A stretch of 64,000 nt of DNA from NCBI GenBank assembly GCA_958496175.1, contig OY292278.1, forward strand, positions 50,716,001 to 50,780,000, read 5' to 3'. This DNA is from Sisyra terminalis. Its lineage: Eukaryota > Arthropoda > Insecta > Neuroptera > Sisyridae. Positions 12,060-24,110 of this stretch are shown one piece after another. Both the position numbers and the translations under genes were made by a program. The notes beneath the pieces are model-generated. The model ran no database searches. It saw only the letters and a program-made list of their open reading frames with translations, and was not told the DNA's origin. The stretch's first letter is position 1. Every line of letters begins with the position of its first letter.

Positions 12060-12280
12060 CAGAGATTTTCAGAGGTGGCCAACCCACGAAATGCATCAGA
12101 CTTTTATAAAATGTATTCATTTTTATAGTAACCATTGTGGTGAAAATTAATATATTATAAATGTTTACAGTGTATCTAAATTTTATATGGAGAATTTGAG
12201 ATATAACTTTTAAGATGGCCCGCGTAGTTATGATGCATTTCCGGAGTGACCCGCAATACAATTTGGGTTGGCCACCCCTG
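12060..12280. mobile_element. hAT-like MITE (GGTGGCCAACCC ends)
   Basis: The subterminal inverted repeats read GAGGTGGCCAACCC and GGGTTGGCCACCCCTG. The element begins CAG and ends CTG, as hAT elements do. Flanks ATTTAAAT (12052-12059) and ATTTAAAA (12281-12288) match at 7 of 8 bases, consistent with an 8-bp hAT duplication. The same insertion sits in the copy at 34050-34780, so it predates spread of the host repeat. Confidence 0.72.
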
Positions 12281-12582
12281 ATTTAAAATATGTTGTTTTT
12301 TTGATATCTTAAAAAAGAACATAGATATTTAATTAAAGAGTCCAATTTATATCCAACTGATGGGTGTCCATTTAATTATTTTAATTGCGCTTCTTCTAAA
12401 TGCAACTTTTATTATTAATAATTAATCGTAAATAGGTAATCTTTTCTTCCGAAAAAAAATTACTTGAACTTGATTACAAAGTTTCTATCAAAACAGTAAA
12501 GCTGTCTTCAGATTGGAACCAAAAGTAAAACGAGAAAAATTGGTACCACAGTTTAGATTAGACTTGTTTGTGACCTTTATAC

Positions 12583-13465
12583 TTTGTATACAATATATAG
12601 GATATATTGCGGTCCAATTTATGTTGTATAATCTGATATAATAATATATAAAAATCATACCATAAACATAAATTTGAACGGAAGTTCAAACAAAAATATT
12701 CGTGACGTATTGCCCCGATACGTATTTCGATTGCCAAGCAATCTTCATCAGTGGTCATCAAGTAGTTTGGATCACCCCGTAACTGCTTTGTGATGATTCA
12801 CCCTATTCGTGAATTGATTTCTTCAAAAGCATAGTTCTTTCGTGACAAATTTCACTATTTATGTAAAAGTTTTTTCTTGATTTTCCGGGAATAGGAAAAT
12901 AATCAAAATAGTTTGAAGTTAAATCCAAATAAGATTTTTTCGCTGACTTTGAACAATTATACTGTGTATACAATATATAGAATATATTGTGGTCCAATTT
13001 ATGTAGTATAATTTAATATAATAATATATAAAAATCATACCATTAACATAAATTTGAACAGAAGTTCAAACCAAAATATTCGTGACGTATTGCCCAGATA
13101 CGTATTTCGATTGCCAAGCAATCTTTCAAGACTCATCACAAAGCAGTTACGGAGTGATCCAAACTACTTGATGACCACTGAGGAGGATGACCACCGAGTT
13201 TAATGAAACTTTATATTAAGATACAACACAATTACCCACACACGTTAGGCTACTTATCATTCCTTAAAAATAATAAGGGAATGCACCCCCTACGCAAAAG
13301 TTGAGGGATGAAAAAAAATTACTTTAGACACGCGAGTTATATATCATTGGAAAGGTATTTAAAAGTTAAAAAATGATCTGTATTAATATTTTTAGTTGAA
13401 CTAATAAAAAGCACAGTAATTTAATTTAAAGTACAAAAAATTGCCTTTTTGAAATATAGGTTGAT
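12583..13465 (-). mobile_element. Insert with hammerhead-ribozyme-like repeats
   Basis: This block is absent from the paralogous copy at about 18500. CTTTATAC flanks it on both sides (12575-12582 and 13466-13473), a likely 8-bp target duplication. It holds two arms of a repeat with the string ATACGTATTTCGATTGCCAAGC (12719-12740) and related copy 13098-13120. The remainder (about 13200-13465) is the reverse complement of the retroposon segment at 33540-33800. The better copy contains a hammerhead-like core on the minus strand. Confidence 0.7.
12714..12757 (-). ncRNA. Hammerhead-ribozyme-like core (family with GATTGC/GCAATC stem)
   Basis: On the minus strand the order is CCA, CTGATGA, A, GATTGC-TTG-GCAATC, GAA, ATAC/GTAT, C. 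This matches the hammerhead catalytic layout: CUGANGA, stem II of 6 bp, GAA, then a short stem III and a cleavable C. Stem I is weak in this copy (CCA against GGG), whereas sister copies read TGG. One extra A lies between CUGAUGA and stem II, a departure from the usual core. Copies at 13100 and 45396-45650 have lost CTGATGA. Hammerheads of this sort are known in Penelope-like retroelements. Activity is not established. Confidence 0.45.
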
Positions 13466-14430
13466 CTTTATACTTATTTTTGGCGAAACACGTCTAAGAT
13501 GTACCTGAAAACAAAATATTATCAAAATTAGTAAACCTGTTATTGAATCATACGAAAGAATGCAGGTAGGCAGAAATTTACGTTCGAATTATCGACCTTT
13601 GATCCATAATGATCAATATTGTGATCGAAACCGACTTAATTCCAAGCTCTTGTGAAATTGAAAGGAATATATATGAGTAGTAGTATATAGTCACCTATAT
13701 TTGAGTTTAAAGACATACATAGATATTTCTAAACATATTTTAATTATTGAAATTTTTCCCCTCGAAATTATATTGTTTTTTGGCCAATTCGATCCAAAGA
13801 TCGCTATTAGTCAGGGACTGGAGGCTTACTGGAAATATTTCTGTTTTCTTTAGAACTTCCTTAAACATATTTGTTTTATAGGCCAAACAATATAATTTGT
13901 AAAATACTATTTAGTTTTTGAATATTTGCCAAGGATTTTTTACAATCATTTCCCATCCCATAAACTAATGAGCTTAATGGATCTAGTGATGGGACCAATT
14001 GGGGCAATTTGACTTTTTCACCAGCACTACATAACCCAGTAGACTCACCGCTGTATTTTAACGCCTTACAATATTGGCAAATGATTGTCATTTCCCCAAT
14101 TGTTCCATATTACAATAAATATTAAGTAAAATATGTAAATAACACATAAATTAAATAAATAAAAATGCCAAATTCAAACGGTTGCTAAGCGTTTTTCAAA
14201 ATGAATCACAGGCATTAAAGATTTCAAATAGGATATAGGCAAGTAAGCGTAAAAATTTGTAGAAGATGTCGAGGGACATTTTAATCTTCTAGAGGTATAA
14301 AATATACTTTATATCCGACTCCCATGTCTACCGAATATACATAGAAAATTTCATGAAAATTGGTCCAGCCGTTCTTGAGTTATAAATAGTTTAACTAACA
14401 CGACTTTTTTTTTATAGATTTATAGATTAT

Positions 14431-15654
14431 GTTTTTTTTCCATGATGAATTTGGAAATCGGTATCTACTATTACAATTGTAGTAGTGAAAACAGGTTATA
14501 CGTATACTACTTATTCCCTAAACCATGAAAGAAATTAAAAATGACTTTGGGTCGGAAAACTTTTCCGATTAGGCCAAAAAATTAAAAGCTTGAAAAAAGA
14601 CAACTATTTACTGTACTATTTCTTTCTAACAATAGCGGAGAGTAATGAAAAGTTTTTTTGTAACTACATTAGAGAACTTTGATCTTTTTAAATCCAGCAA
14701 TGTTGTGCTGTTGGGAATTATGCAAGAACAATTTTGTACTTAGATTTGTAGTAATTATTTTATGCAAATTAGTTTCTTATTGAAACTATTGTCTGCCGAA
14801 AGTTTTTCTTTGTCTTTTGTGCTAGATAAGAGTTCAATGGATTTATGTATGTCTGCGCTATTGGCTTTTGATAAGTCATTACATCCATAAGCAACGACTG
14901 AAAATATGAAATTTCAAAGAGAGCTTTTGAACATTCAAACAAGTCGCTTCTTATTATTTACTACGTAATATTGACATTCAAACAATTTAAATTCTATACA
15001 ACAGCAGTTTGAATGGCTTCGCCAAATAGAGATCACATTAAAACCAACAAAACATGGCAATAATAAAGAAAATATTTCCCCTTTGAAACTGGGGATATCA
15101 GTGGAGTGAGAGTGGAATGGAAATAGTAGTCAAAGTTCGTAAATATGGAATGTTGTTTTGCGGTTGACGAACCGACGACGGCGGCGTTTAACTCAAAATT
15201 TATGAATTACGATTGTTGTAGGTAGTAGTACGTTTCTATTATTATGAATGTCAGCGTTGTTTGTTCACTTAAGACAAATCGAAATATTCGTAAGTACAGC
15301 AGCATTATGTTATCGTTGAACAAATCTGACAAAACAGTAATTGTTTTCTTGCAACAGTGCTGGGCGCCACCACGTACGTAAGTACTTACATGTTGACGTT
15401 CAAGTTGCATTTCTCAAACTTGCGATATTCATTCATGATGCAAAAAACAATGCGATATTGTGATCTCTGTTTGTTTACAGACTCTATTCAAAATGGATAA
15501 ATTTGACAGTAAATTCGTATAAGGAGGAAAAAGTTCTTCAAGTTTCCTGGTTCAAACTGGTGTGTTACCAAATTTTGATTTCTTTAGTTTTTGCCGTAAC
15601 AATTTTAAATGTTTTAATTTTGATATAAAATGCAATTCAGGAGCTGTATTGAAA
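14431..15654. other. Unique region, no recognised gene
   Basis: From about 14960 to 15500 the sequence becomes less AT-rich and non-repetitive, with a CG-containing patch near 15170-15190 and a GTACGTAAGTACTTAC near-palindrome around 15375-15390. A 67-codon minus frame (15207-15410) covers it but has no recognisable domain. It could be a host regulatory or exonic island. Confidence 0.45.
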
Positions 15655-17890
15655 GAATATTTTCCTTATATTTATGTTAAGCGATGATCAATCTTCCAAC
15701 GATCCAAAATTTTGATAAAAAACATTGAGCTTTTTCCTGATTAAGTTCCAAAGGATTTATTCGATTAAGCATTTGAAAGCTGCACTCGTGCCTGATAAAA
15801 GGATCTTACCTGGATTTTATTGTTTTTCGTTGAAGATAGCTGTATACTTAAACTCAAACCTCTGACTCCTATAATAAGGAAATAATGAGGGACAACCCTT
15901 AATGTAAAAAGTTTTTTTTCTTCTCAGTACCTATGGAAGATATCTTCATGAAATTGAAACTATACATGACTATCAGTAAACTAATTGTAATTTCAAAAAT
16001 ATTAATTTTTCAATATACAATTTAAACACAAAATTTGGCTACAACTATTGATTTTAAATCAATGATATAATCAGCCTCGATAGTATCAACGTTTTGACAT
16101 CTAGTAGGCTAATTTTTAATGTCATATTTGTAAAAATCAATTGATTATTAAAGACAATAAAATGAAATCTTATTTTGAACATCACTTAAACATTCAATTT
16201 TTTTACCACTTACTAAATATGGTAACGATTAAAATAAATATATAATCCGATGGAATTACTTTGGACAATTACAGTGGGAATGGCAATATGACCTCCCCCT
16301 TAATTAATTAAGTTTTTCCAGGGCTTTTCTTTACCAGAGAAATTTTGCATTACCATGTTGCAGCATTGAATTTTCTCTGTTAATAATCCTTGGACACTTT
16401 TGGGTATTTGGCTGATCGATTAAGATTGATTGGAATTATTTGACAGCTCTTCGACTTTCTGGTATACATTTGCAACCATTTTCCCCCTAAACTTTTTATT
16501 GGTTAATTTTTTTGTCAGATTTCGTTGGAAAAATAAAAATGATCGAATTTGAATTTAAAAAACTCATTTGGTATTAATGAACATCTAATGCACTTTGATA
16601 AACATTAAAAATTGCATTAATATAAAAACAAGGTAATCCCTTCATTGGACGTTAGTGTAGTTTTTAAATGCTTAATCAGGAAAAGCTCAATATTTTTTTC
16701 CAAATTTTGAATCGATACAAAATTGACCATCGCTTAGCATATTTATTAGACTGATTCAAAAAAAATGATGATTTTTTTTTTCTTAATTATATCGAAAATA
16801 TTGTTGGGAATGACACAAAAAATCCTGTGATAGTTTAAGCTCTTAATATTAATATTTAGAGGTGCCACATCGCAAATTTCGATTTTCCACTGAAATAACA
16901 AGGGAACAATATTCTCGTGCACTTTGGAATTTTATAGCTCACGTTGGTGACAATATTTCGGAATGACCAAGGTATATTCTTGTAGAAAATTGAACGATCT
17001 ACAAAAAAGGTCTCGAACAAGTTTTTGATATATTTATTCCTTCAAAAGTTATTCGAGGTCAAAGTTGAACTAAAGAGAAATATTAATATTTTTTCAATTT
17101 TTTGACGCAACCATCAATTTTATGAGAAAATTTTATAGGACATTTTTTGTAGAGCACTTTTTTCCTATAACTTATCTCTATAAAAGTTTTTGATATTTTT
17201 CACAGGTCCTAAGTGATTTAATTAAAATAAAAAAAAAAAAAATTATGTTAAAAATTTAATAATTCAGGGGATTTTCAGTTTAATGTAACTAACTTAGGAA
17301 GAAAACTTGTAAGACCACCTTTTTTGTAGATCGTTCAATTTTCTACAAGAATATACCTTGGTCATTCCGAAATATTGTCACCAACGTGAGTTATAAAATT
17401 CCAAAATTCCATTTTTATTTTTATATTATGCATACCTAGGTAATTGCATTAACTATAATTCATTATCTAATATGACCATATACTTTGATTTTAATTCTTT
17501 TCCACCAATTCGATCACTTTGTTACTTTAACATATGATAGCAAACTAATTAACATGTAAAATATATTTTTTCGGAAGATGTGATTTTGAGGGTTGATATA
17601 AAAAAACCACTCCCAAAAAATAAACTTACTGTTTTTTACAGATTCTTAAATTGCAAAAATTTAGGTTACTGATAGTCATGTATAGTTTCAATTTCAGGAA
17701 GATATCTTCAATAGGTACTGAGAAAAAAAATATTTACGTTAAGGGTTGTCATTTCCATTATTGCCTTACTATAAAGGTTAGGGGTGAGATTAAATGTATG
17801 GCTATCTTAGATGAAAAACAATAAAATCAAAATAAGATCCTTTCATAATATGCGAGTGCAATTTTCAAATGTTCAAATCAGCTTGATCCT
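15655..17890. repeat. Diverged inverted-repeat structure split by a foldback element
   Basis: 15700-16020 is matched in inverted orientation by about 17650-17890. Shared blocks include ACTATACATGACTATCAGTA and its complement, and GAAGATATCTTC. A further short inverted match joins 15655-15780 to about 16663-16740 (around TTTTCCTGATTAAG/CTTAATCAGGAAAA). This is probably an old TIR element. A GACTGATT foldback copy (16749-17401) has inserted between the arms. Confidence 0.6.
16749..17401. mobile_element. GACTGATT foldback element, internally deleted (copy 3)
   Basis: A full minus arm starts at GACTGATTC after TA (16747-16748). The plus arm is deleted at its start and cut short after 'GTGAGTTATAAAATTCC'. 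The TIR motifs and 'GATCTACAAAAAAGGTCTC' are intact in the left arm. Confidence 0.82.
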
Positions 17891-17918
17891 TTAGTATAGA
17901 AAATTTGAAATATATGCA

Positions 17919-18146
17919 CCGTTTATTTTGAAAATGAGTTAAGTCCATTTCAGAAACAAACCAGTTAGTATTATCATTTTTAAGCGTAGGAACATAAGAT
18001 ACGAAGGAGGAGGGAATAATTGGCGTTTTTGTTTAAATCAGTAATTTCTGAAAACTTAGCAGTTAAATAATTAACATACTTTGTTCTAGTTACAAGAAAT
18101 GGACTTCAATCCATGAAATGGACTTACGCCATTTTCAAAATAAACG
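17919..18146. mobile_element. CCGTTTATTTTGAAAATG MITE (copy 3)
   Basis: Inverted relative to the 6508-6754 copy. Starts CCGTTTATTTTGAAAATGAG and ends CCATTTTCAAAATAAACG, with the shared interior TTTCTGAAAACTTAGCAG. Non-coding. Confidence 0.8.
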
Positions 18147-18720
18147 TGTTACATAACTTTATGTTAGCTCGCGGAATTCGAATGCATTTCTGAAATGGCT
18201 TGCAATATCATTTGACTTTTCCACCACTGATTTAAAATATATTGATTTTTGATATCATTAAAAACATATAAATGTATATTTAATTAAAGGGTTTGTTTTA
18301 GTCAGACTTCTTCTGAATGCTACTTTCATTATTAGTAATTAAACGTCAATAGGCCACCTGTTCTTCTGAAGAAAATTTAGTTGAACTTGATTACAAAGTT
18401 TCAATCAAATCAGTAACGCTATCTATAAATTGGAACCATAAGTAAAATGAGAATAAAATATTGGTAAATCTAGTTAGATAAGACTTGTTTGTGACCTTTA
18501 TACCTTCTTTTATTTTGGCGAAACTCTAAGATCTACCTGAAAACAAAATACTATCGAAATCAATAAACCTGTTCTTGAATTGTACGAAAGAATGCAGGTA
18601 GAAAGATCATTAAGTTCAATATAACAACCTTTGATCCATAATAATGATCAATATTGTGAGAAAAACAATTAAAATTCCAAAATGGTGTGAAATTGTAAAG
18701 AATTTTCTACCTGCTCTCAA
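18147..18720 (+). repeat. Fragment of the 11608-14430 retroposon family
   Basis: Aligns with about 12180-12580 and then, without interruption, with 13466-13660. It therefore provides the empty-site state for the 12583-13465 insertion. Shared landmarks are GACTTGTTTGTGACCTTTAT and GAAAGAATGCAGGTAG. No coding capacity. Confidence 0.78.
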
Positions 18721-18916
18721 CTGATAATGACAAATAACATAGTAAAAGCTTAAAGTCCAAAATGTAAGAACTAATGGATTCGGAAAAAGGTGTTAATGTA
18801 TTTATGATTGACAACAAATAATAAATACCTGAAACTGGTTCCAAATTCCTGAATTTAATATTTATACTTGCATTATTTATACATTTCTTGATACATATTT
18901 ATTTAAATTTTATTAA

Positions 18917-20239
18917 GGGGGTATTCAGGTCTAGAAGCCTGAATTTTATGCATTTTTTCAAGTAAGATAAAAAATATGAAAAACATTTTTAAAATCCATT
19001 TTTTTATATGGTTTTTATTGAAATTTTGAGAATATAAAAAAAATAACTGGAAAAAAAAACCAAAATTCGCCGAGATACAGGCCGGTGGAGTGGGGGCTTC
19101 AAAAAAAAAAACGGTGCGTCATGGTTGACATGATTTCAACCCTTGTAGAGATCTAAAAGAAAAAAATCAAACAAATTTTTCCAAAAAAAAAAACAAAATA
19201 GCGTGGAATTGAAAAAAATATTTTTTACCTGATTTTTTCGACCTTTTTGATTTTTTTAAAGATACTGAAAATCAAAAATTTTTAAAATCCAAGGCAGACG
19301 CGATGGAGACTTGTATAAACAAGATATATACCAAATTTTTCAATAATAAAGATGTCGCTATCGGATTGACCATTTTCAAAAAAAAAATATAATAACAAAA
19401 TGGTGTCCACTTGAAAAAAAATAATTTTTTACCCGATTTTTTCGACCTTTCCGAATTTTTTAAAAATACTGAATATCAATTTTTTTTCAAATCCAAGGCA
19501 GACGCGATGAAGAGTTGTATAAACAAGATATATATCAAATTTCGAAGAAATCGGTTCAGTAGAACTTGAAATATCATGTCAACCACTTGAAAAAAAGTAG
19601 TAGTCGAGAAAAACACGTTTAAAGTTTAGAAATCAATTCTAATGGAATAACTCTGAAAATAATATGTAATACTCACTTGGCATCAATTGGCGATCCCAGA
19701 TCCATACATTGGGTCTTCCTCCTTCTCATAATTCAGATCTTGAGAAGTTCTTTCCACTAATTGAGCTGTTCTAGTTTCTAGTTTCGTTTGTATCTAAATC
19801 GGCTGTATCTCCGAAAATAATTCGAATTTTGAAAAATCCTTTTAGGATCATATTTTTGAATGTCTAAACTTTCAAAATATACAAAAAAAAAAATAATCGA
19901 TTTTTTTCAAATTTCTAGACCAGATTACCTTCTTAACATACCTCTACAATCGAAAAAACTCCTATAGATTGACAAAAAAAAAATAAAAAAATTTAAACTT
20001 TGAAATTTTATTGGTTAGTCGCTATAGGGTATAGGAAGCAGGACTATTTTTCTAACTAACTTCTTTTTCAGCAGCAGAAGTCAATTCTAGTTTCGTTTGT
20101 ATCTAAATCGGCTGTATCTCCGAAAATAATTCGTATTTTGAAAAATCCTCTTAGTATCATATTTTTAAATGTCTAAACTTTCAAAATATTAAAAAAAAAA
20201 TAATTGATTTTTTTCAAATTTCTAGACCAGAATACCCCT
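18917..20239. mobile_element. TTAA-flanked element, about 1.3 kb
   Basis: TTAA (18913-18916) precedes GGGGGTATTCAGGTCTAGAA, and the right end TTTCTAGACCAGAATACCCC(T) meets TTAA (20240-20243). A TTAA target duplication is typical of piggyBac-type elements. The right-terminal 155 bp is duplicated in tandem (19783-19938 and 20090-20245), both containing 'AAATCGGCTGTATCTCCG'. No transposase frame. The interior motif AGAAAAACACGTTTAAAGTT is shared with the TTAA element at 26634-27373. Confidence 0.82.
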
Positions 20240-20243
20240 TTAA

Positions 20244-22046
20244 TAATGATAATAATTGAAATACAAAAGTAATAGCGTTATTCCCTTTAAAATGACGCCT
20301 TATTAGACATATGGTGGTTTATTAAAGTATAGTTTCTAAAGTAATAAATAGGACAAAATTTAAATCGTCCCACCTTTCCTGTGTAGAATGGAAAGTCGAA
20401 ACTAGAGATATTCAAAAAGAAAGTTTAAAGATCAAGGAAAATACCAAATAAAAATGTATCTCTTTAAATTCAGAAAGGTTTTTGGAATGTAAACAAATGG
20501 AAAAATATTCAAAGACCACAAAACTCGTTCGTCGGAATAATAAAAAAAAGACGTTGTAGCTCTCGGTAACTACTTTAACGGAGGGTAAGAAAGCATCCCT
20601 TAAATTTGCATGCAAGATTATGCTTAAATACGGGGAAAAATAGAAACGAAAACTTTTGAACATGGAGGTAAAAAAAAAAATAAAATGAAGTATTCGTCTG
20701 CGGTTTTCTTCTACAAGGTGGTTTTAATTAAATTTTTTGAATAGTTTTTCAAAAAAAATAAAGTTTACATCTCATTTTTTCTCCTGAAAAAAAAATCTTT
20801 GACATAATAATAAGAAGAAAATTTATATGACATATCTCAATTCTTTGGTACATCATTTTCTCATTTTTGCCTGTCATCCAATGCGTTTTCCTTTTATATA
20901 TAGATATATAATCTGATGTGCCTTCATCAAATAACAATATCCCATTATTTTCTCGCTTCTATCCGCTCTTATTCCAATTTAATGGACCCCCCGAAATTTC
21001 ATCTAAATCCTCTGCCACATATTGGAAAAGAAAATAATAAGATCCGGCCGTATTGAATCGCAAGGTTTTATCGAAATTAATTGCTTTGTGTTTTTGACGG
21101 TGATTTTAATATAATAAACTTTGGGCCACAATTACTAGTTGAGTGCATTTCGTAATTGGATTGAAAACTGGAAAACTGTTTTATGATATGTTTTCGAGGC
21201 GAAAAGCTCGACCGCTTGTTCGGAAGCTTGGCAGAGCAGAGAAAGTTTTGGGACAAGAATTTCGTGTGCAAACAAAGCGGAAACACATCAAATTCATATC
21301 TCTGATATATTAAAACTATTAGTTATTTTATATACATATGAATGCGCAAATTTCCAAACTGAGAAATTCATTTGCTATTCAAATAAATAGTCAAGGGAAA
21401 AATTTGCATCGTGTAAAGTTGTTCAAGCAAATCATTTCCCCGTTTTTGTGCAATTGATCGATGGAAAATATTCACTGTTTCAGCAGAAATGACAATTTTT
21501 TTCTTTAACTTTATCCACTTTTTTTTTTTTTTTTGTTGGGTTCGTTTCTCGTTAAAATTGAAGTAGAGATGAATCGTTTTAAGGGAAGATGAAAAAAAAA
21601 CGGTTTCAATCTTATTAATGTGCATGTAGGCAAAGGCATAATTTACTCCAATTTTTTTTTTCGGTCGTTTTGTCTTTGAAGATGCGATCAAAAAGATTAA
21701 CGCTGCTGGAAATAATGCTGACGACTTTATTGTTTAAGGCTTTGCAAAGAAAAATGTTTTTCAAAGGGACAAAATTGTAGTCAAGGAACTTGAGAATCTG
21801 TGGAATGTGTTTTAAGAAAATTTTCCGGGGGAAAAAAAGATGCAGAAGGGAGCAGTAGGTGTAAAATTTAGAAGAGTGCATTTTGAGCTTTGACATTGTC
21901 AAAAATTTTATTGTAATAGAAAATATAAAATGTGGAAATTGGTTTGTTACAGTCCACTGCAAAAATATTAAAAAGGACATAGGAAGATAAGTATAATGAA
22001 TCGGCCTCAGATGGGTATTTGGTTCATAATTTCAGGGTATGTTGAT
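20244..22046. other. Unique AT-rich stretch, no recognised gene
   Basis: No repeat boundaries, RNA genes or domain-bearing frames were recognised. Frames such as 21615-21980 and 21368-21691 (minus) are lysine/phenylalanine-rich and overlap one another, and I regard them as compositional. GCGAAAAGCTCGACC occurs near 21200. Confidence 0.5.
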
Positions 22047-22048
22047 TA

Positions 22049-22135
22049 AGGTGGGTCAAAAAAATAGATTATTTTTGTTTACAAGTGACACGGAAAAATG
22101 GGTTGCTAGACATCGACGATTTTTTTGACCCACAC
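22049..22135. mobile_element. 87-bp MITE with TA target duplication
   Basis: Left end AGGTGGGTCAAAAAAAT and right end ATTTTTTTGACCCACAC are imperfect TIRs flanked by TA (22047-22048 and 22136-22137). The same left terminus, GTGTGGGTCAAAAAATCG, starts a longer relative at 23542. This copy is therefore probably an internal-deletion derivative. Confidence 0.82.
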
Positions 22136-22138
22136 TAG

Positions 22139-22481
22139 TACATATCGATGGTACACATGTGGAAAGTGCATTAAAACTGCAATCAACGAAACCGAGAAGA
22201 TTCCCGTGGTCGTATACATTGGTAGTATTGACGACTTTGACATTATAATTGATAGATTTTTTTTTCTGAAATTGGGAACGGGTAAAGAAGACAGCAAAAA
22301 ATAAAAATCTTATATTAATTTTTTTTTTTTTTATTTCAAAAATGGCAAATTAATATGTCATTTTCATCCGTTCGTATTTCATCAATCTTAAGGGAGACCC
22401 TTAAAAAAATCTCTTCAGCGTTAACTATGCATCTTAAGAAAATTTTATGTAAAATTTAATGAGGCTTAAACTATTACATGA
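22139..22481. other. Short unclassified stretch
   Basis: A plus-strand frame with no ATG (about 22139-22303) runs open for roughly 50 codons and includes YTCGKC. A second phase reads IDGTHV. Neither can be assigned to a family with confidence. The rest is AT-rich. Confidence 0.3.
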
Positions 22482-23538
22482 ATAAATAAATCAAAACAAT
22501 TGATAATTTGTCATTAAAATGCAATTTATTTTCTTAAAATTAACAATAAAGGAAAAATCATAATTCAAATCTATCGAATTTCTCGATATAAATTTGTTTT
22601 CGTAGATTTGATAAATTTTTAGTGACTTTTATTTATCACTATTTTATTACCAATTGATTTCTTCATGATTGGAGAAAAAAACAGCTGATGAACAGTAGTG
22701 AAATTAAACGCAAATGCGGTGTGCTATGTCAAATTTTGCGTAGGAAATTGGCAAAAATTTGTGAAAAATCGATTGAATTTAACTTTTTTGCGATGAAAAA
22801 AACATTATTGATAATATCGAGTCGCTTTTTACATAGTTTTCCGTGTAATTTTCCGAGTTTTCATGATAAATTCGTCAAATGCCGAAATTATGTGTAAGAC
22901 ATGAAGGTCATTTCCGTATGCATTGCCATTATGTTGTGTTTGTGAAAAATAAATGCAATCACTTTGCCAATTATGTTGATTTCGATCGATTTTTTCGCTA
23001 TTTTTGTGTCATAGAAATGAAGTGTTGTGAATATTTGTTGATGAAAAAAAATCGAATCGGGAAAACAAGTTTTATCAGTGATGCAACTCGATGCATTTTT
23101 CGTGTGTCTATATGATTGACTTGTAATACAATTTTATTTACCTTATAAGTTTTGAAAAATAAGTTTTAACATGTATAGCTAATTGGTAATTGGCCATGAA
23201 GGTCATTATGAGTTGGATGTGTTCCTTTCGCATAATTCGTTAAAAAAATGCAACTTTTACGGTAGTTATCTTTGTCTAAAAAAACTTTAAGAAAAATGTG
23301 TGGAAACCAATTTTGAAGTGGAAGTTTGTTGGAGTAATTGGAATATTTGCAGTCTTAGTGACCAAGATTCATCTAAAAGTAAGTGGTTTGGATTCATGGA
23401 AACATTTTTAATTAAAACTAGAGGATCTGGTGAACTTCGTACTCTCAAATTGAACTGCAACAATTAATTGATGTTGGTATTATTGCCTCATTTTTAATTA
23501 TTAATATGATAGGGAAAAAAAATTATTATCAGTGCTGA
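22482..23538 (+). repeat. 1-kb dispersed repeat, copy 2 (uninterrupted)
   Basis: Partner of 8061-9843. It keeps the 69-codon frame starting MNSSEIKRKC (22688-22897) and an overlapping frame, MPKLCVRHEGHFRMHC, from 22879. It provides the empty target site TTTTTAATTATTAATATGAT for the 714-bp element in copy 1. The best conserved stretch between copies runs from the end of the first frame through about 22990. Confidence 0.82.
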
Positions 23539-23541
23539 TTA

Positions 23542-24110
23542 GTGTGGGTCAAAAAATCGATTATTTTGTTTTTTTACAAGTGACACGGAAAAATGGGTTG
23601 CTAGACACCTTAAAAAAATTCTCACCAAATATGAGCTCTTAATTTTAATAGGAAGATCCTCCGCATTGCAGTTTTGTATTTTTTTTCTCAGTCCAATAGA
23701 AAAAAATTCATACCTCATCATTTATCGATAGTACAAAAAAAATGTTCTGAAAGAATTTTTTAGGGAATTTAATGCTCTACAAAAAAGGTATCTTATATTT
23801 TTTCCGTAAGCCTCACCATTTGAAAGATATTAAGGATTTAATTTTGATTATTTTAAGACAAATTTCATTTTATTTATGATTTTAATAACTCAACAATAAA
23901 TGACTCTTATACAATGCGCAACACAAATTTTTGTTGGAAATTAACTGTTCTACAAAAATTGTTTCTTATGTTTTGGCGATTAAATTAACCCTTCAAAAGA
24001 TATTCATCATCAAACTTTCATGTGTACGGGTTTTAAAAATAATTGATGAAATATTCGAAAAAATTCAATTTAATTTATAATTTTTGAGAAAATTTACACG
24101 AATTTTAGTT
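23542..24110 (+). mobile_element. GTGTGGGTCA TIR element, truncated
   Basis: Starts after TA with GTGTGGGTCAAAAAATCG, the same end as the 87-bp MITE. It continues through 'GCTCTACAAAAAAGGTATC' and 'CCTTCAAAAGATATT', the module shared with the other TA-flanked foldback families. No matching right terminus was found, so it is taken as truncated. Its right boundary is approximate. Confidence 0.55.

Larger units (their letters stand above)
11608..14430 (+). mobile_element. ACTAGCTAAGCCCGG retroposon-like copy with nested inserts
   Basis: Begins CTAGCTAAGCCCGGAGGACG and ends with the region GGTCCAGCCGTTCTTGAGTT plus a T-rich tail near 14400-14430. That tail pattern is common in arthropod non-LTR/SINE-like repeats (RTE-type is my best guess). 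Partial copies occur at 34050-34780 (5' part) and 18147-18720 (middle). Nested within are a hAT-like MITE (12060-12280) and an 883-bp hammerhead-bearing insert (12583-13465). No reverse transcriptase frame is visible. Confidence 0.6.

Noticed and set aside
22139..22303. IDGTHV and YTCGKC strings as a Harbinger transposase or zinc-ribbon remnant
   Set aside because: The strings fall in different phases, there is no supporting DDE context, and the frame is short. Too weak to assign.
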